From contig DATNIB010000041.1 in the NCBI GenBank assembly GCA_035604685.1, positions 1 through 64,000 of the forward strand: a stretch of 64,000 nucleotides of DNA. The letters are read 5' to 3'. The stretch is from DATNIB01 sp035604685 (lineage in GTDB: Bacteria; Actinomycetota; Acidimicrobiia; Acidimicrobiales; RAAP-2). Both the position numbers and the translations under genes were made by a program. The notes below the pieces were generated by a model. The model ran no database searches. It had not been told where the DNA came from and was given only the letters and a program-made list of their open reading frames with translations. This document shows positions 26,086 through 33,835 of this stretch, piece by piece. Numbering within the stretch: position 1 is the stretch's first letter; every line of letters begins with the position of its first letter.

Positions 26086-28122
26086 GTGCCAAGCCTGTCG
26101 CCGTCGAACATCCGCAACGTGGCGCTCGTCGGCCACCACGCCGCCGGAAAGACGGCGCTGGCCGAGGCGCTGTTGGCGGCCACCGGGACGATTCCCCGCC
26201 AGGGTTCGGTCGAGAAGGGCACGACCGTGTGCGACTTCGAGCCCGAGGAGGTCCACCGCCAGCTGTCGGTGTCCTTCGCCGCCGCGCCCTTCACCCACGA
26301 AGGGGTGAAGGTCAACCTGCTCGACGTGCCCGGCTACGCCGACTTCGCCTCCGAGATGGCCATGGCGCTCGCCGTGACCGACCTGGCGGTCATCGTCGTG
26401 AGCGGCAGCGACGGCGTGCAGGCCCAGACCGAGGACGCCTGGCGCGCGGCGGCGGCCCTCGGCATGCCGCGCATGATCGTGATCACCAAGCTCGACCGCG
26501 AGCGCGCCGACTTCGAGCGCACGCTCGCCGAGGTGACGAAGGTGTTCGGGGCGGGCGTGGCGCCCGTGCAGCTGCCCATCGGCGCGGAGACGAACTTCCA
26601 CGGCATCGTCGACCTGCTCGACGACACGGCCACCGTCTACCCGCCGGGCGAGGGGCCGCCGGTCGCCGGACGCGAGGGGCAGATGCCAGAGGACCTGGCC
26701 ACCCAGGAGCACGTGGTGCACGAGCAACTGGTGGAGGGGATCGTCGTCGGCGACGACGACCTCATGGCCCGCTATCTCGAGGGCGAGACGATCGAGCGCC
26801 ACGAGCTCGAGGTGGCCCTCGCCCAGGGCGTAGCCGACGGCACCGTCTTCCCCGTGCTGTGCTGCTCGTCGATCACCGGCGTGGGCGTCGACCGCCTGGC
26901 CCACGCCCTGGTCGAGCTCGTCCCTGCGGCCGACCGCCGGCCGCCCATGAGCGTCCGCGCGGGGAACGAGACGACCGAGGTGGCGCCCGACCCGAACGGT
27001 CCCCCCCTGCTCGCCGTCTGCAAGACGCTCTCGGACCAGCACGCCGGCCGCATCTCGCTCTGCAAGGTGGTGTCGGGGACGATCACGCCCGACCTGGTGC
27101 TAGTCAACCCCCGCACGCGCGCCGAGGAACGGCTGCACGTCCTCGAGGTCCTGCGCGGCCACGAGACCTCCGCCGTGCGCGACGCGGTGGCCGGCGACTT
27201 CCTGGCGGTGCCCCGCCTGGCCGGCACGAAGACGGGGGACACGCTGGCTCCCAAGGGCTCCCCGGTCGTCGTCGTCCTCCCCGAGCCCGAGCCGGCCTCG
27301 CTGGCGGTGGCCGTCCGCCCGGCCTCGCGCGCCGACGAGGACAAGCTCATGTCCGCCATCCAGCGCCTGGCCGAGGAGGACCCGTCGCTCACGGTCACCC
27401 GCGTCGACGAGACGCATCAGACGGTGCTCGGGGTGGCGGGCGAGGTGCACCTGGCCGTCACCTGCGAACGCCTGTCGCGCAAGTACGGGGTCACGGTCGA
27501 GCGCGAGGAGGTCCTCGTCGCGTACCGCGAGACGATCACCAGCAGCGCCGAGGCCGAGGGTCGCTACAAGAAGCAGACCGGCGGCCACGGCCAGTTCGCC
27601 GTGGCGCACCTGCGCGTCGAGCCCCTCGAGCGCGGTGAGGGCTTCCAGTTCCGCGACGAGGTGGTGGGCGGATCGGTCCCCCGCCAGTACATCCCGGCCG
27701 TCGAGAAGGGGGTTCTCGAGGCCATGGAGCAGGGCGGCGTGAACGGCTTCCCGGTCGTCGACCTCGCCGTCACCTTGGACGACGGCAAGTTCCACTCGGT
27801 CGACTCCTCCGAAATGAGCTTCAAGATGGCGGGCGGCATGGCCCTGCGGGCGGCCATGGAGAAGGCGGGGCCGATCGTGCTCGAGCCGATCTCGCGCCTC
27901 GAGGTGAGCGTGCCCTCCGAGCTCCAGGGCGACGTGCTGGGTGACCTGCACTCCCGTCGCGGCCGGGTCCAGGGGACCGACCCCGGCGAGAACGGCTACC
28001 AGACGATCGTGGCACTGGTCCCGACCGCGTCGCTCGCCCGCTACGCCATCGACCTGCGGGCCATCAGCGGCGGACGCGGGCGCTTCCGCGCCGCGCACGA
28101 CCACTACGACCAGAAGCCCTAA
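26086..28122 (+). CDS. Elongation factor G-like protein (FusA2 type, degenerate GTPase motifs)
   Basis: 678 residues from GTG 26086, chosen because AGGGGGAGG lies about 7 bases upstream; an open frame extends far upstream as a shadow. All EF-G domains are recognisable (G domain 1-270, domain II, III, IV with GGSVPRQYIPAVEKGVLEAM, V with LGDLHSRRGRVQG). The G motifs deviate: G1 GHHAAGKT (16-23; EF-G has AHIDAGKT), no RGITI switch I, G3 DVPGYADF with Tyr instead of His (84), G4 TKLD instead of NKMD. This matches the actinobacterial FusA2 group, whose function is not settled. It is not expected to be the housekeeping translocase. Confidence 0.87.
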   Translation: MPSLSPSNIRNVALVGHHAAGKTALAEALLAATGTIPRQGSVEKGTTVCDFEPEEVHRQLSVSFAAAPFTHEGVKVNLLDVPGYADFASEMAMALAVTDLAVIVVSGSDGVQAQTEDAWRAAAALGMPRMIVITKLDRERADFERTLAEVTKVFGAGVAPVQLPIGAETNFHGIVDLLDDTATVYPPGEGPPVAGREGQMPEDLATQEHVVHEQLVEGIVVGDDDLMARYLEGETIERHELEVALAQGVADGTVFPVLCCSSITGVGVDRLAHALVELVPAADRRPPMSVRAGNETTEVAPDPNGPPLLAVCKTLSDQHAGRISLCKVVSGTITPDLVLVNPRTRAEERLHVLEVLRGHETSAVRDAVAGDFLAVPRLAGTKTGDTLAPKGSPVVVVLPEPEPASLAVAVRPASRADEDKLMSAIQRLAEEDPSLTVTRVDETHQTVLGVAGEVHLAVTCERLSRKYGVTVEREEVLVAYRETITSSAEAEGRYKKQTGGHGQFAVAHLRVEPLERGEGFQFRDEVVGGSVPRQYIPAVEKGVLEAMEQGGVNGFPVVDLAVTLDDGKFHSVDSSEMSFKMAGGMALRAAMEKAGPIVLEPISRLEVSVPSELQGDVLGDLHSRRGRVQGTDPGENGYQTIVALVPTASLARYAIDLRAISGGRGRFRAAHDHYDQKP

Positions 28123-28142
28123 CGCGCCCCGAAGCGATCGCC

Positions 28143-28165
28143 GCGCGACGGAGCCGCGGTCGCGC
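28143..28165 (+). terminator. Possible hairpin after the EF-G-like gene
   Basis: GCGCGAC (28143-28149) can pair with GTCGCGC (28159-28165) across a 9-base loop, 20 bases after the stop codon. No T-tract follows, so this is a weak candidate for termination before the next gene. Confidence 0.22.
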
Positions 28166-28171
28166 CACTTC

Positions 28172-28177
28172 TAGGCT
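28172..28177 (+). promoter_or_regulatory. Predicted -10 box for a leaderless transcript
   Basis: TAGGCT, ending 6 bases before the GTG at 28184. It separates the downstream gene from the EF-G-like gene as its own transcription unit. Confidence 0.45.
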
Positions 28178-28183
28178 ACGCCC

Positions 28184-29116
28184 GTGGAGGAGAACGACCA
28201 CCCGAGCGACCCTTCGCTCGTTCCGGCGAAGCCCTCGTTGAAGGAGTTGTGGGACGCCATAGCGCCGGTCACGGACGCGACCCCGCCGATCGCGTCCGCC
28301 GCCGATCCGGTGTTTCCCTCCCTCGACAGTGCCACGCCCCGTCCCGAGGCGGGCCAACCCGAGGATCGTGGCAGAGACATCGCCGTGTCGGTGCCGATGG
28401 CTCGGAATGTCTTCGCCCTCGCCCTCCTGCCTCGGGACACCACCAAGGCCGAGTTCCTAGCCGACGCCGCGAAGACGCCGCCGGCCGAGGTCGAGGAGGG
28501 CTCGCCGGCCTGGCTGGATGAACCAGAGCGCGACCGCATCCGCGCCATCGCTGAGCAGTTCGTGAGGGACCACGTCCGGAGGATCGACCACCAGCTCACC
28601 AGCCGGACCAACCCGCGCTTTGGTGTCGGGACCCTCTTGGTCGCCGGACGTCCGGTCCCCCACCGTCGGCTTCGACAGGCGACGTTCGATTGGGCGATCA
28701 CCAACGGTCGGGTGGTCGAGCTGGACGGCGCTCGGCTACCGGTCGCCCAGTTCGGTCCCTACGAGCGATCGACCGACGTCCAACTGCCCGACAACGTGCG
28801 CGGCGACCAGTACGGGCTCAGCTACCTCTTGGCCTACGTACTCGACATGCTGGAACTCGATCCACCGGCACCGATCGCGGCCATCGGAGCCATCACCTTC
28901 ACCACCAACCATGCGGGGACGGTGAGCGACATCGGCCCCTACCTCGACGCGGCGCAGGCCGACGGGATGCACGACCTGGTGCTCCCCCAGGGCAACGCAG
29001 CCGATGTCCGCGAGAACGGCGTCCGCTACTGGTCCGTTCGTGACGCCAACGAGGCCGTCACCGCGGTACTCATGGCCTTGAGTTGCGAGGTGGTCGGCTG
29101 GAAGTTCGACCCATAG
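28184..29116 (+). CDS. Uncharacterised protein with a Lon(S16)-like domain lacking the catalytic dyad
   Basis: 310 residues, GTG start. I know no named family for the whole protein. The first 60 residues are acidic/Pro-rich and probably disordered. Residues 65-190 are unassigned. Residues about 197-275 resemble the C-terminal half of S16 peptidases of the YlbL type: an LPD-V-G-xxx-GL helix start, an AIGAITF strand, GTVSDIG and DLVLPQGNAADV. In active enzymes GPSAG holds the serine and GGxxxK the lysine; here these are GDQYG (Q209) and GPYLDA (A256), so peptidase activity is unlikely. This is my by-eye alignment, not a search result. No signal peptide or membrane helix is seen. A scaffold or regulatory role is only a guess. 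Confidence 0.6.
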   Translation: MEENDHPSDPSLVPAKPSLKELWDAIAPVTDATPPIASAADPVFPSLDSATPRPEAGQPEDRGRDIAVSVPMARNVFALALLPRDTTKAEFLADAAKTPPAEVEEGSPAWLDEPERDRIRAIAEQFVRDHVRRIDHQLTSRTNPRFGVGTLLVAGRPVPHRRLRQATFDWAITNGRVVELDGARLPVAQFGPYERSTDVQLPDNVRGDQYGLSYLLAYVLDMLELDPPAPIAAIGAITFTTNHAGTVSDIGPYLDAAQADGMHDLVLPQGNAADVRENGVRYWSVRDANEAVTAVLMALSCEVVGWKFDP

Positions 29117-29141
29117 CGGGGCGCGGCGCGAGCGATGGCTG

Positions 29142-29360
29142 TCAATCCACGGCCACCATCATCAGAGCGGCCGCGCCCAGGATCACTAGCACCCTGCACA
29201 GCCCGATTCCGTAGCGCATGGCCCACACGTCGGCGGGTCTTCGACGCGGCGTCAAGCGCCGATCCGTCGCGATCACCGAGCCACCAGCGAGGTCGGCGAC
29301 CGCGACGAGGAAGGAGTCAATCGCGCACTCGGAGCCGACCCCCGCGCGACCAAGCAGCTG
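29142..29360 (-). pseudogene. C-terminal remnant of a PIN-domain (VapC-like) toxin gene
   Basis: Directly after the HIT-gene stop codon, and in the same frame, 72 sense codons run to a TGA with no usable start near the beginning. The translation begins QLLGRAGVGSECAIDSFLVA and continues VADLAGGSVIATDRRL. That resembles the end of VapC/PIN nucleases (an acidic Asp in an AxDAxxVAxA helix, then a GxxVxTxD strand). The tail is Arg-rich, then hydrophobic (RVLVILGAAALMMVAV). The N-terminal half of a PIN domain, with its first catalytic Asp, is missing. I infer a decayed toxin fragment left in the interval between the HIT gene and the converging 28184 gene. The match is short and by eye. Confidence 0.35.
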
Positions 29361-29906
29361 CTATCGAGCCGGGGACCCGGAGGCGTCGGGCCAGGCGGCG
29401 TGAAGCTGCGACCAGCTGTCCGAGAGCGACTGGGGCATGACCCGCACGCCGGCCACCGCCGTCATGAAATTCGTGTCCCCGCTCCAGCGCGGCAGCACGT
29501 GCAGGTGCAGGTGCTGGGGGATCCCGGCCCCGGCCGCGCGCCCCAGGTTGGCGCCGACGTTGAGGCCGTCGGGCCGATAGGCGGCCTCGATCGCGGCCGC
29601 CGAGTCCCGGGTGGTCGACCAGAGCTCAGCCGACTCGGCCGCGGTCAGCTCGTCCAGTCGGTCGACGTGCCGGAGCGGCAGCACGAGCAGGTGCCCGTTG
29701 GCATACGGGTAGGCGTTGAGGACGCTGAAGCAGGTCTCCCCCCGCCAGACCACGCCGTTCTCGGCAGCCGGCGGGCCGCTCCGCGCGAGGCGGCAGAACA
29801 CGCAGCCGTCCCCGGGACCGCCCGCCTGCTCCCGCTCCGCGTCGGTGGCCCCGGTCACGTAGCGGTGGCGCCAGCCAGCCCAGAGCTGCTCGAGCCCGTC
29901 GCTCAT
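29361..29906 (-). CDS. HIT-family nucleotide hydrolase/phosphorylase (Ap4A phosphorylase-like)
   Basis: 181 residues from ATG 29906, overlapping the thrS stop as ATGA. A CxxC-containing start (GDGCVFCRLARSG) is followed by NAYPYANGHLLVLPLRHVDRLDEL, GLNVGANLGRAAGAGIPQHLHLHVLPRW with the histidine triad HLHLH, and a C-terminal FMTAVAGVRVMPQSL. The same gene sits between thrS and pgsA in mycobacteria (Rv2613c position), where the product is a diadenosine tetraphosphate phosphorylase. That activity is inferred here from synteny and motif layout only. Downstream of its stop the frame runs on into a PIN-domain remnant. Confidence 0.87.
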   Translation of the reverse strand: MSDGLEQLWAGWRHRYVTGATDAEREQAGGPGDGCVFCRLARSGPPAAENGVVWRGETCFSVLNAYPYANGHLLVLPLRHVDRLDELTAAESAELWSTTRDSAAAIEAAYRPDGLNVGANLGRAAGAGIPQHLHLHVLPRWSGDTNFMTAVAGVRVMPQSLSDSWSQLHAAWPDASGSPAR

Positions 29907-31876
29907 GCGGGTGGGTCGGGCGAGCCGTGCGCGGCCACCTCTTCCATGACCCGCCCGATGAAGGTGTCGAGTGCCACGCCGCGCTCGGGCGAGCTCGACC
30001 CCCGCGCGTTCACCCCCACCGTCCGCGCCGCCACGTCGTCGTCGCCCACCACGAGCACGTAGGGGATCTTGGCCAACTTGGCCTGGCGGATGCGGGCACC
30101 GAGCGGGGCCGAGGCCGGGTCCACCTCGGCCCGCAACCCCGCCCTCCGCGCCGCCTGGAGGACGTCGGCCGCGTAGGCGGCGTGGTCGTCGGCGACCGGG
30201 ACCACCCGGACCTGCTCGGGCATGAGCCAGGTGGGCAGCGCGCCGGCGTAGTGCTCGAGGAGGATGGCCGCGAAGCGCTCCACCGAGCCGAACAGGGCGC
30301 GGTGGATCATGACGGGCCGGTGGCGCCCGTTGTCGCTCCCGATGTACTCCATGTCGAAGCGCTGGGGGTTCTGGAAGTCGAGCTGGACGGTCGACAGCTG
30401 GTGGGTGCGACCGATGGCGTCCCGGGCCTGCACGGAGATCTTGGGCCCGTAGAAGGCGCCGCCGCCCTCGTCGAGGGTCAGCTCCAGTCCAAGTCGGTCG
30501 GCGGCGGCGCGCAGGGCCTCGGTCGCCTCGGCCCACTCCTGATCGCTGCCCACGGCCTTGTCCTCGGGGCGCGTCGAGAGCTCGAGGTAGGTGTCCGAGA
30601 GGCCGAAGGCGGCCAGAAGGTCGAGGACGAAGACCAGGAGCGAGTGCAGCTCGTCTGGCATCTGCTCGCGGGTGCAGAAGATGTGCGCGTCGTCCTGGGT
30701 CATGCCGCGCACGCGGGTCAAGCCGTGGACGACGCCCGACAACTCGTAGCGGTAGACGGAGCCGAACTCGAACAGCCGCATCGGCAGCTCGCGGTAGGAG
30801 CGCTGCTTGGACTGGAATATCAAGATGTGGAACGGGCAGTTCATCGGCTTCAGGTAGTACTGCTGGCCCCCGTCGAGCTCCATCGGCGGAAACATGTTCT
30901 CGGCGAACCACTGCAGGTGTCCTGAAGTGTTGAACAGGTCGGCCTTCGCGATATGGGGCGAGTAGACGAACTCGTAGTCGGCCTCGTGGCGCTGGCGCGA
31001 GTACTCCTCCATCACGCGGCGGACCGTGCCACCCCGCGGATGCCAGACGGCCAGCCCCGACCCGATCTGGTCGGGGAAGGAGAAGAGGTCGAGCTCGGCC
31101 CCCAACTTTCGGTGGTCGCGCCGCTCGGCCTCCTCTAGGCGCTCGAGGTAGGCCTGCAGCGCCTGGTCCGACTCCCAGGCGGTGCCGTAGATGCGCTGGA
31201 GCTGCTGGCGCTTCTCGTCCCCCCGCCAGTAGGCGCCGGCCACCCGCATGAGGCGGAAGTGCCCGAGACGCCCGGTTGAGGGCACGTGCGGCCCGCGGCA
31301 GAGGTCGACGAACGACCCGCCGTTGCGGTAGGCCGAGACGACCGCGCCGCCGGCATCGACCTCGTCGGCGCCGGCGCGGACCGCTTCGATGATCTCGCGC
31401 TTGTAGGGCTGGTCGGAAAAGAGGGCCAACCCCTCGTCGATGGTGTGCTCCTCACGCGAGAACGGCTGGTCCTCGGCCACGATGCGCCGCATCTCGGCGT
31501 CGATGCGCTCGAGGTCCGCGTCGGCGAAGTGGGCGCCGCCCGGCAGGGCGAAGTCGTAGTAGAAGCCGTCGTCGATGACCGGGCCGATGGCGTAGTGCGC
31601 ACCCGGCCACAGGGAGCACACCGCCTGCGCGAGCACGTGCGCGCTCGAGTGGCGCAGGACCGAGAGCCCGGCGGGCGAGGTGGCCGTGAGGATCGAGACC
31701 TCGGCCCCGTCGGACAGCTCGGCCGACAGGTCGACCTCGGCCCCGTCGATGGTGGCGGCCACCGCCGCCTTGGCCAGGCGGGACCCGATGGACTCGGCCA
31801 GCTGGAGCGCCGTCGTCCCGGCCGCCAGCTCCTTGGTCGAGCCGTCGGGGAGTCGCACCGCGATGTCGCCTGCCAT
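29903..31876 (-). CDS. thrS: Threonyl-tRNA synthetase
   Basis: 657 residues. TGS domain (1-63, VRLPDGSTKELAAGTTALQLA), N2 editing domain with the zinc-type HSSAH and the SYRNGGSFVDLCRGPHVPSTG-type motif (here AYRNGGSFVDLCRGPHV), then the class II catalytic core (MNCPFHILIFQSKQRSYRELPMRLFEFGSVYRYE; TRVRGMTQDDAHIFC) and the HGxxx anticodon domain. It charges tRNA-Thr and clears Ser-tRNA-Thr. A GAGAGGTG Shine-Dalgarno precedes the ATG. No T-box was seen in the 88-base leader region. First gene of the thrS-HIT pair. Confidence 0.97.
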   Translation of the reverse strand: MAGDIAVRLPDGSTKELAAGTTALQLAESIGSRLAKAAVAATIDGAEVDLSAELSDGAEVSILTATSPAGLSVLRHSSAHVLAQAVCSLWPGAHYAIGPVIDDGFYYDFALPGGAHFADADLERIDAEMRRIVAEDQPFSREEHTIDEGLALFSDQPYKREIIEAVRAGADEVDAGGAVVSAYRNGGSFVDLCRGPHVPSTGRLGHFRLMRVAGAYWRGDEKRQQLQRIYGTAWESDQALQAYLERLEEAERRDHRKLGAELDLFSFPDQIGSGLAVWHPRGGTVRRVMEEYSRQRHEADYEFVYSPHIAKADLFNTSGHLQWFAENMFPPMELDGGQQYYLKPMNCPFHILIFQSKQRSYRELPMRLFEFGSVYRYELSGVVHGLTRVRGMTQDDAHIFCTREQMPDELHSLLVFVLDLLAAFGLSDTYLELSTRPEDKAVGSDQEWAEATEALRAAADRLGLELTLDEGGGAFYGPKISVQARDAIGRTHQLSTVQLDFQNPQRFDMEYIGSDNGRHRPVMIHRALFGSVERFAAILLEHYAGALPTWLMPEQVRVVPVADDHAAYAADVLQAARRAGLRAEVDPASAPLGARIRQAKLAKIPYVLVVGDDDVAARTVGVNARGSSSPERGVALDTFIGRVMEEVAAHGSPDPPA

Positions 31877-31965
31877 CGGAACACCTCTCGTGAGCGCGGC
31901 GGCCGCGCCGCCGGACGGCCGAGGTTACCGCCGCCCCTGCGGCCCCCCGGGCGGGCACCGCCCGG

Positions 31966-33099
31966 TCAGAGGGTGACGCCGAGCAGGGCCAGGCCGGCCG
32001 CGATCGATCGGCCGGCCGCCGCGCAGTCGTCGAGCGCGCGCAGGGCGCCCGCCGTGTCCAGGTCGTCGTCGAGCGCGCGGCGCACCGCGGCCAGCGCCTC
32101 GTCGGGCCCCCCGGCCGAGGACGGCACCGCCGGCCGCCAGCGCGCCAGGCGCTCGGCGGCGGCCGTCAGGTCGGCCTCCCCCCACTCCCAGTCGCCGCGG
32201 TAGTGGTGCCCGAGGAGCGCCAGCCGGACGACCACCGGCTCCCACTCCTTCAAGAGGTCGCTCACGAAGACCAGGTTGCCGAGGGACTTGGACATCTTGG
32301 TGCCGCCCAATCCCACCAGCCCCACGTGCAGCCAGTGGCGGACGAAGGGCTTCCCGGTCACGGCCTCGGACTGGGCCACCTCGCACTCGTGGTGGGGGAA
32401 GACGAGGTCGCGGCCGCCGCCGTGCAGGTCGATCGTCTCGCCCAGCTCGCGCATGGCCAGGGCCGAGCACTCGATGTGCCACCCGGGCCGGCCCGGTCCC
32501 CAGCGCGACTCCCAGAACGGCTCGTCGACGAGGGACGGCTGCCAGAGCACGAAGTCGAGCGGGTCGCGCTTGTTCGGGTCGTCCGGCCGCCCGCCGTGCT
32601 CGGCGGCCAGCACCAGCATCTCGGGGCGCTCCAGCCGGCTGAGGAAGCCGAAGCGGGGGAAGCTCGAGACGTCGAAGTAGACGGCCCCGCCCGCCTGGTA
32701 GGCGTGCCCGCGATCCAGGGCGGCGCCGATGAGCGAGAGGATCTCTGCGATCGCCGAGGTGGCGCGCGGCTCTGAGTACACGGGCCGGAGGCCGAGCGCG
32801 CTCATGTCGGCCTCGAACCGGGCCACCTCCTCGGCCGCCAGGTCGAGGTAGTGGACGCCCAGCTCGCGCGCCTTGCGCAGAATGTCGTCGTCCACGTCGG
32901 TCACGTTGCGGACGAGTCGCGGCTCGTGGCCGAGGTCGGAGAGACGCCGCGAGAGGACGTCGAAGGTCAGGTAGACGGCCGCGTGGCCGAGGTGCGCGGC
33001 GTCATAGGGCGTGATGCCGCAGGAGTACATAGTCACGACGTGACCCGGCTCGAACGGCACGACCCGGCCGGCCGCCGTGTCGTACAGGCGCATCGTCAC
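31966..33099 (-). CDS. mshC: Cysteine:GlcN-inositol ligase, MshC-like (class I CysRS relative)
   Basis: 377 residues from GTG (ATG at 33093 is an alternative), too short for cysteinyl-tRNA synthetase (about 460) and lacking its anticodon domain. Features that fit MshC are MYSCGITPYDAAHLGHAAVYLTFD, RNVTDVDDDIL, KRDPLDFVLWQ, GPGRPGWHIECSALAM, the zinc/cysteine-site HGGGRDLVFPHHE, and KMSKSLGNLV. MshC joins cysteine to GlcN-inositol in mycothiol synthesis, using ATP. A second, true CysRS would be expected elsewhere in the genome. Only 4 bases separate it from the upstream F420 reductase gene, so they are probably cotranscribed. Confidence 0.78.
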   Translation of the reverse strand: MTMRLYDTAAGRVVPFEPGHVVTMYSCGITPYDAAHLGHAAVYLTFDVLSRRLSDLGHEPRLVRNVTDVDDDILRKARELGVHYLDLAAEEVARFEADMSALGLRPVYSEPRATSAIAEILSLIGAALDRGHAYQAGGAVYFDVSSFPRFGFLSRLERPEMLVLAAEHGGRPDDPNKRDPLDFVLWQPSLVDEPFWESRWGPGRPGWHIECSALAMRELGETIDLHGGGRDLVFPHHECEVAQSEAVTGKPFVRHWLHVGLVGLGGTKMSKSLGNLVFVSDLLKEWEPVVVRLALLGHHYRGDWEWGEADLTAAAERLARWRPAVPSSAGGPDEALAAVRRALDDDLDTAGALRALDDCAAAGRSIAAGLALLGVTL

Positions 33100-33103
33100 C
33101 GGA

Positions 33104-33760
33104 CTAGGTCGAGATCCCGCCGACCCGCAACGTGGTCGCGGCCTTGTAACGGATGTTCAGCCCGACGCACACCGAGGTGAACGCCTCGATGGCCGCGGCT
33201 CTTCCGAGTGACCCGGCGTCGAGGGCGCGGAGGCCCTCGATCGAGTTCACGAGCGCCATCGTCGCCTCCTTGGCGTCGCGGAAGTCCGAGCAGACGAGCA
33301 CGTCGGCCACGAGGCCCGAGTCCAGGTCCTCCAGCTCGCCGGCCGGCAGGTGGTGGAGAGAGGCCGCCACGTGGGCGCCCGGGAGCGCCGCCTGCAGGCT
33401 GGCCGCCATCGAGCCGCGTCCGAGCGTCACCGCCTGGATCTCGCGGCCCACCTTCACCAGCGCGACCGCCATGGAGACGACGACCTTGCCGGCCAGCTCC
33501 TCGCGCAGCGGGCGCACGGTGGCCACCGCGCTGTCCCAGGGCGTCCCCACCACGACCAGGGCCGCGCCCGCCGCGCCCGGGTTGTCGGCCCCCGAGAGCG
33601 ACAGCGCTCGATCGGGGTAGGCGCCGACCAGCTCGGCCGCCACCGCCTGGGCCCGCTCGGCGTCGCGCGAGCCGAGGACGACCTCGTGACCCGCCGCGGC
33701 CAGCCGGACGGCGAGCCCGCGACCGGCCGGTCCGGTTCCCCCGAGGATGCCGACGTGCAC
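33104..33760 (-). CDS. npdG: NADPH-dependent F420 reductase
   Basis: 218 residues from GTG. The N-terminal Rossmann motif GILGGTGPAGRGLAVRLAAAGHEVVLGSRDAERA and the VVVGTPWDSAV, HHLPAGEL and VNSIEGLRALDAGSL segments match the F420H2:NADP+ oxidoreductase family (Fno/NpdG). It moves hydride between NADP(H) and the deazaflavin F420, so the organism probably makes F420. AAAGG lies just upstream of the start. It is followed after 4 bases by the MshC-like gene. Confidence 0.87.
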   Translation of the reverse strand: MHVGILGGTGPAGRGLAVRLAAAGHEVVLGSRDAERAQAVAAELVGAYPDRALSLSGADNPGAAGAALVVVGTPWDSAVATVRPLREELAGKVVVSMAVALVKVGREIQAVTLGRGSMAASLQAALPGAHVAASLHHLPAGELEDLDSGLVADVLVCSDFRDAKEATMALVNSIEGLRALDAGSLGRAAAIEAFTSVCVGLNIRYKAATTLRVGGIST

Positions 33761-33835
33761 GGCCTTACCTTTCCATACCGGCGGTCCACACCCGGGCGCC
33801 CCGCCCGGGCGTCGCCCGGCGCCGCGTCGGTCGGC

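Noticed and set aside
31966..33099. Cysteinyl-tRNA synthetase
   Set aside because: The catalytic core is similar, but the protein is 80-90 residues short, lacks the anticodon-binding part, and has MshC-type wording at several motifs.
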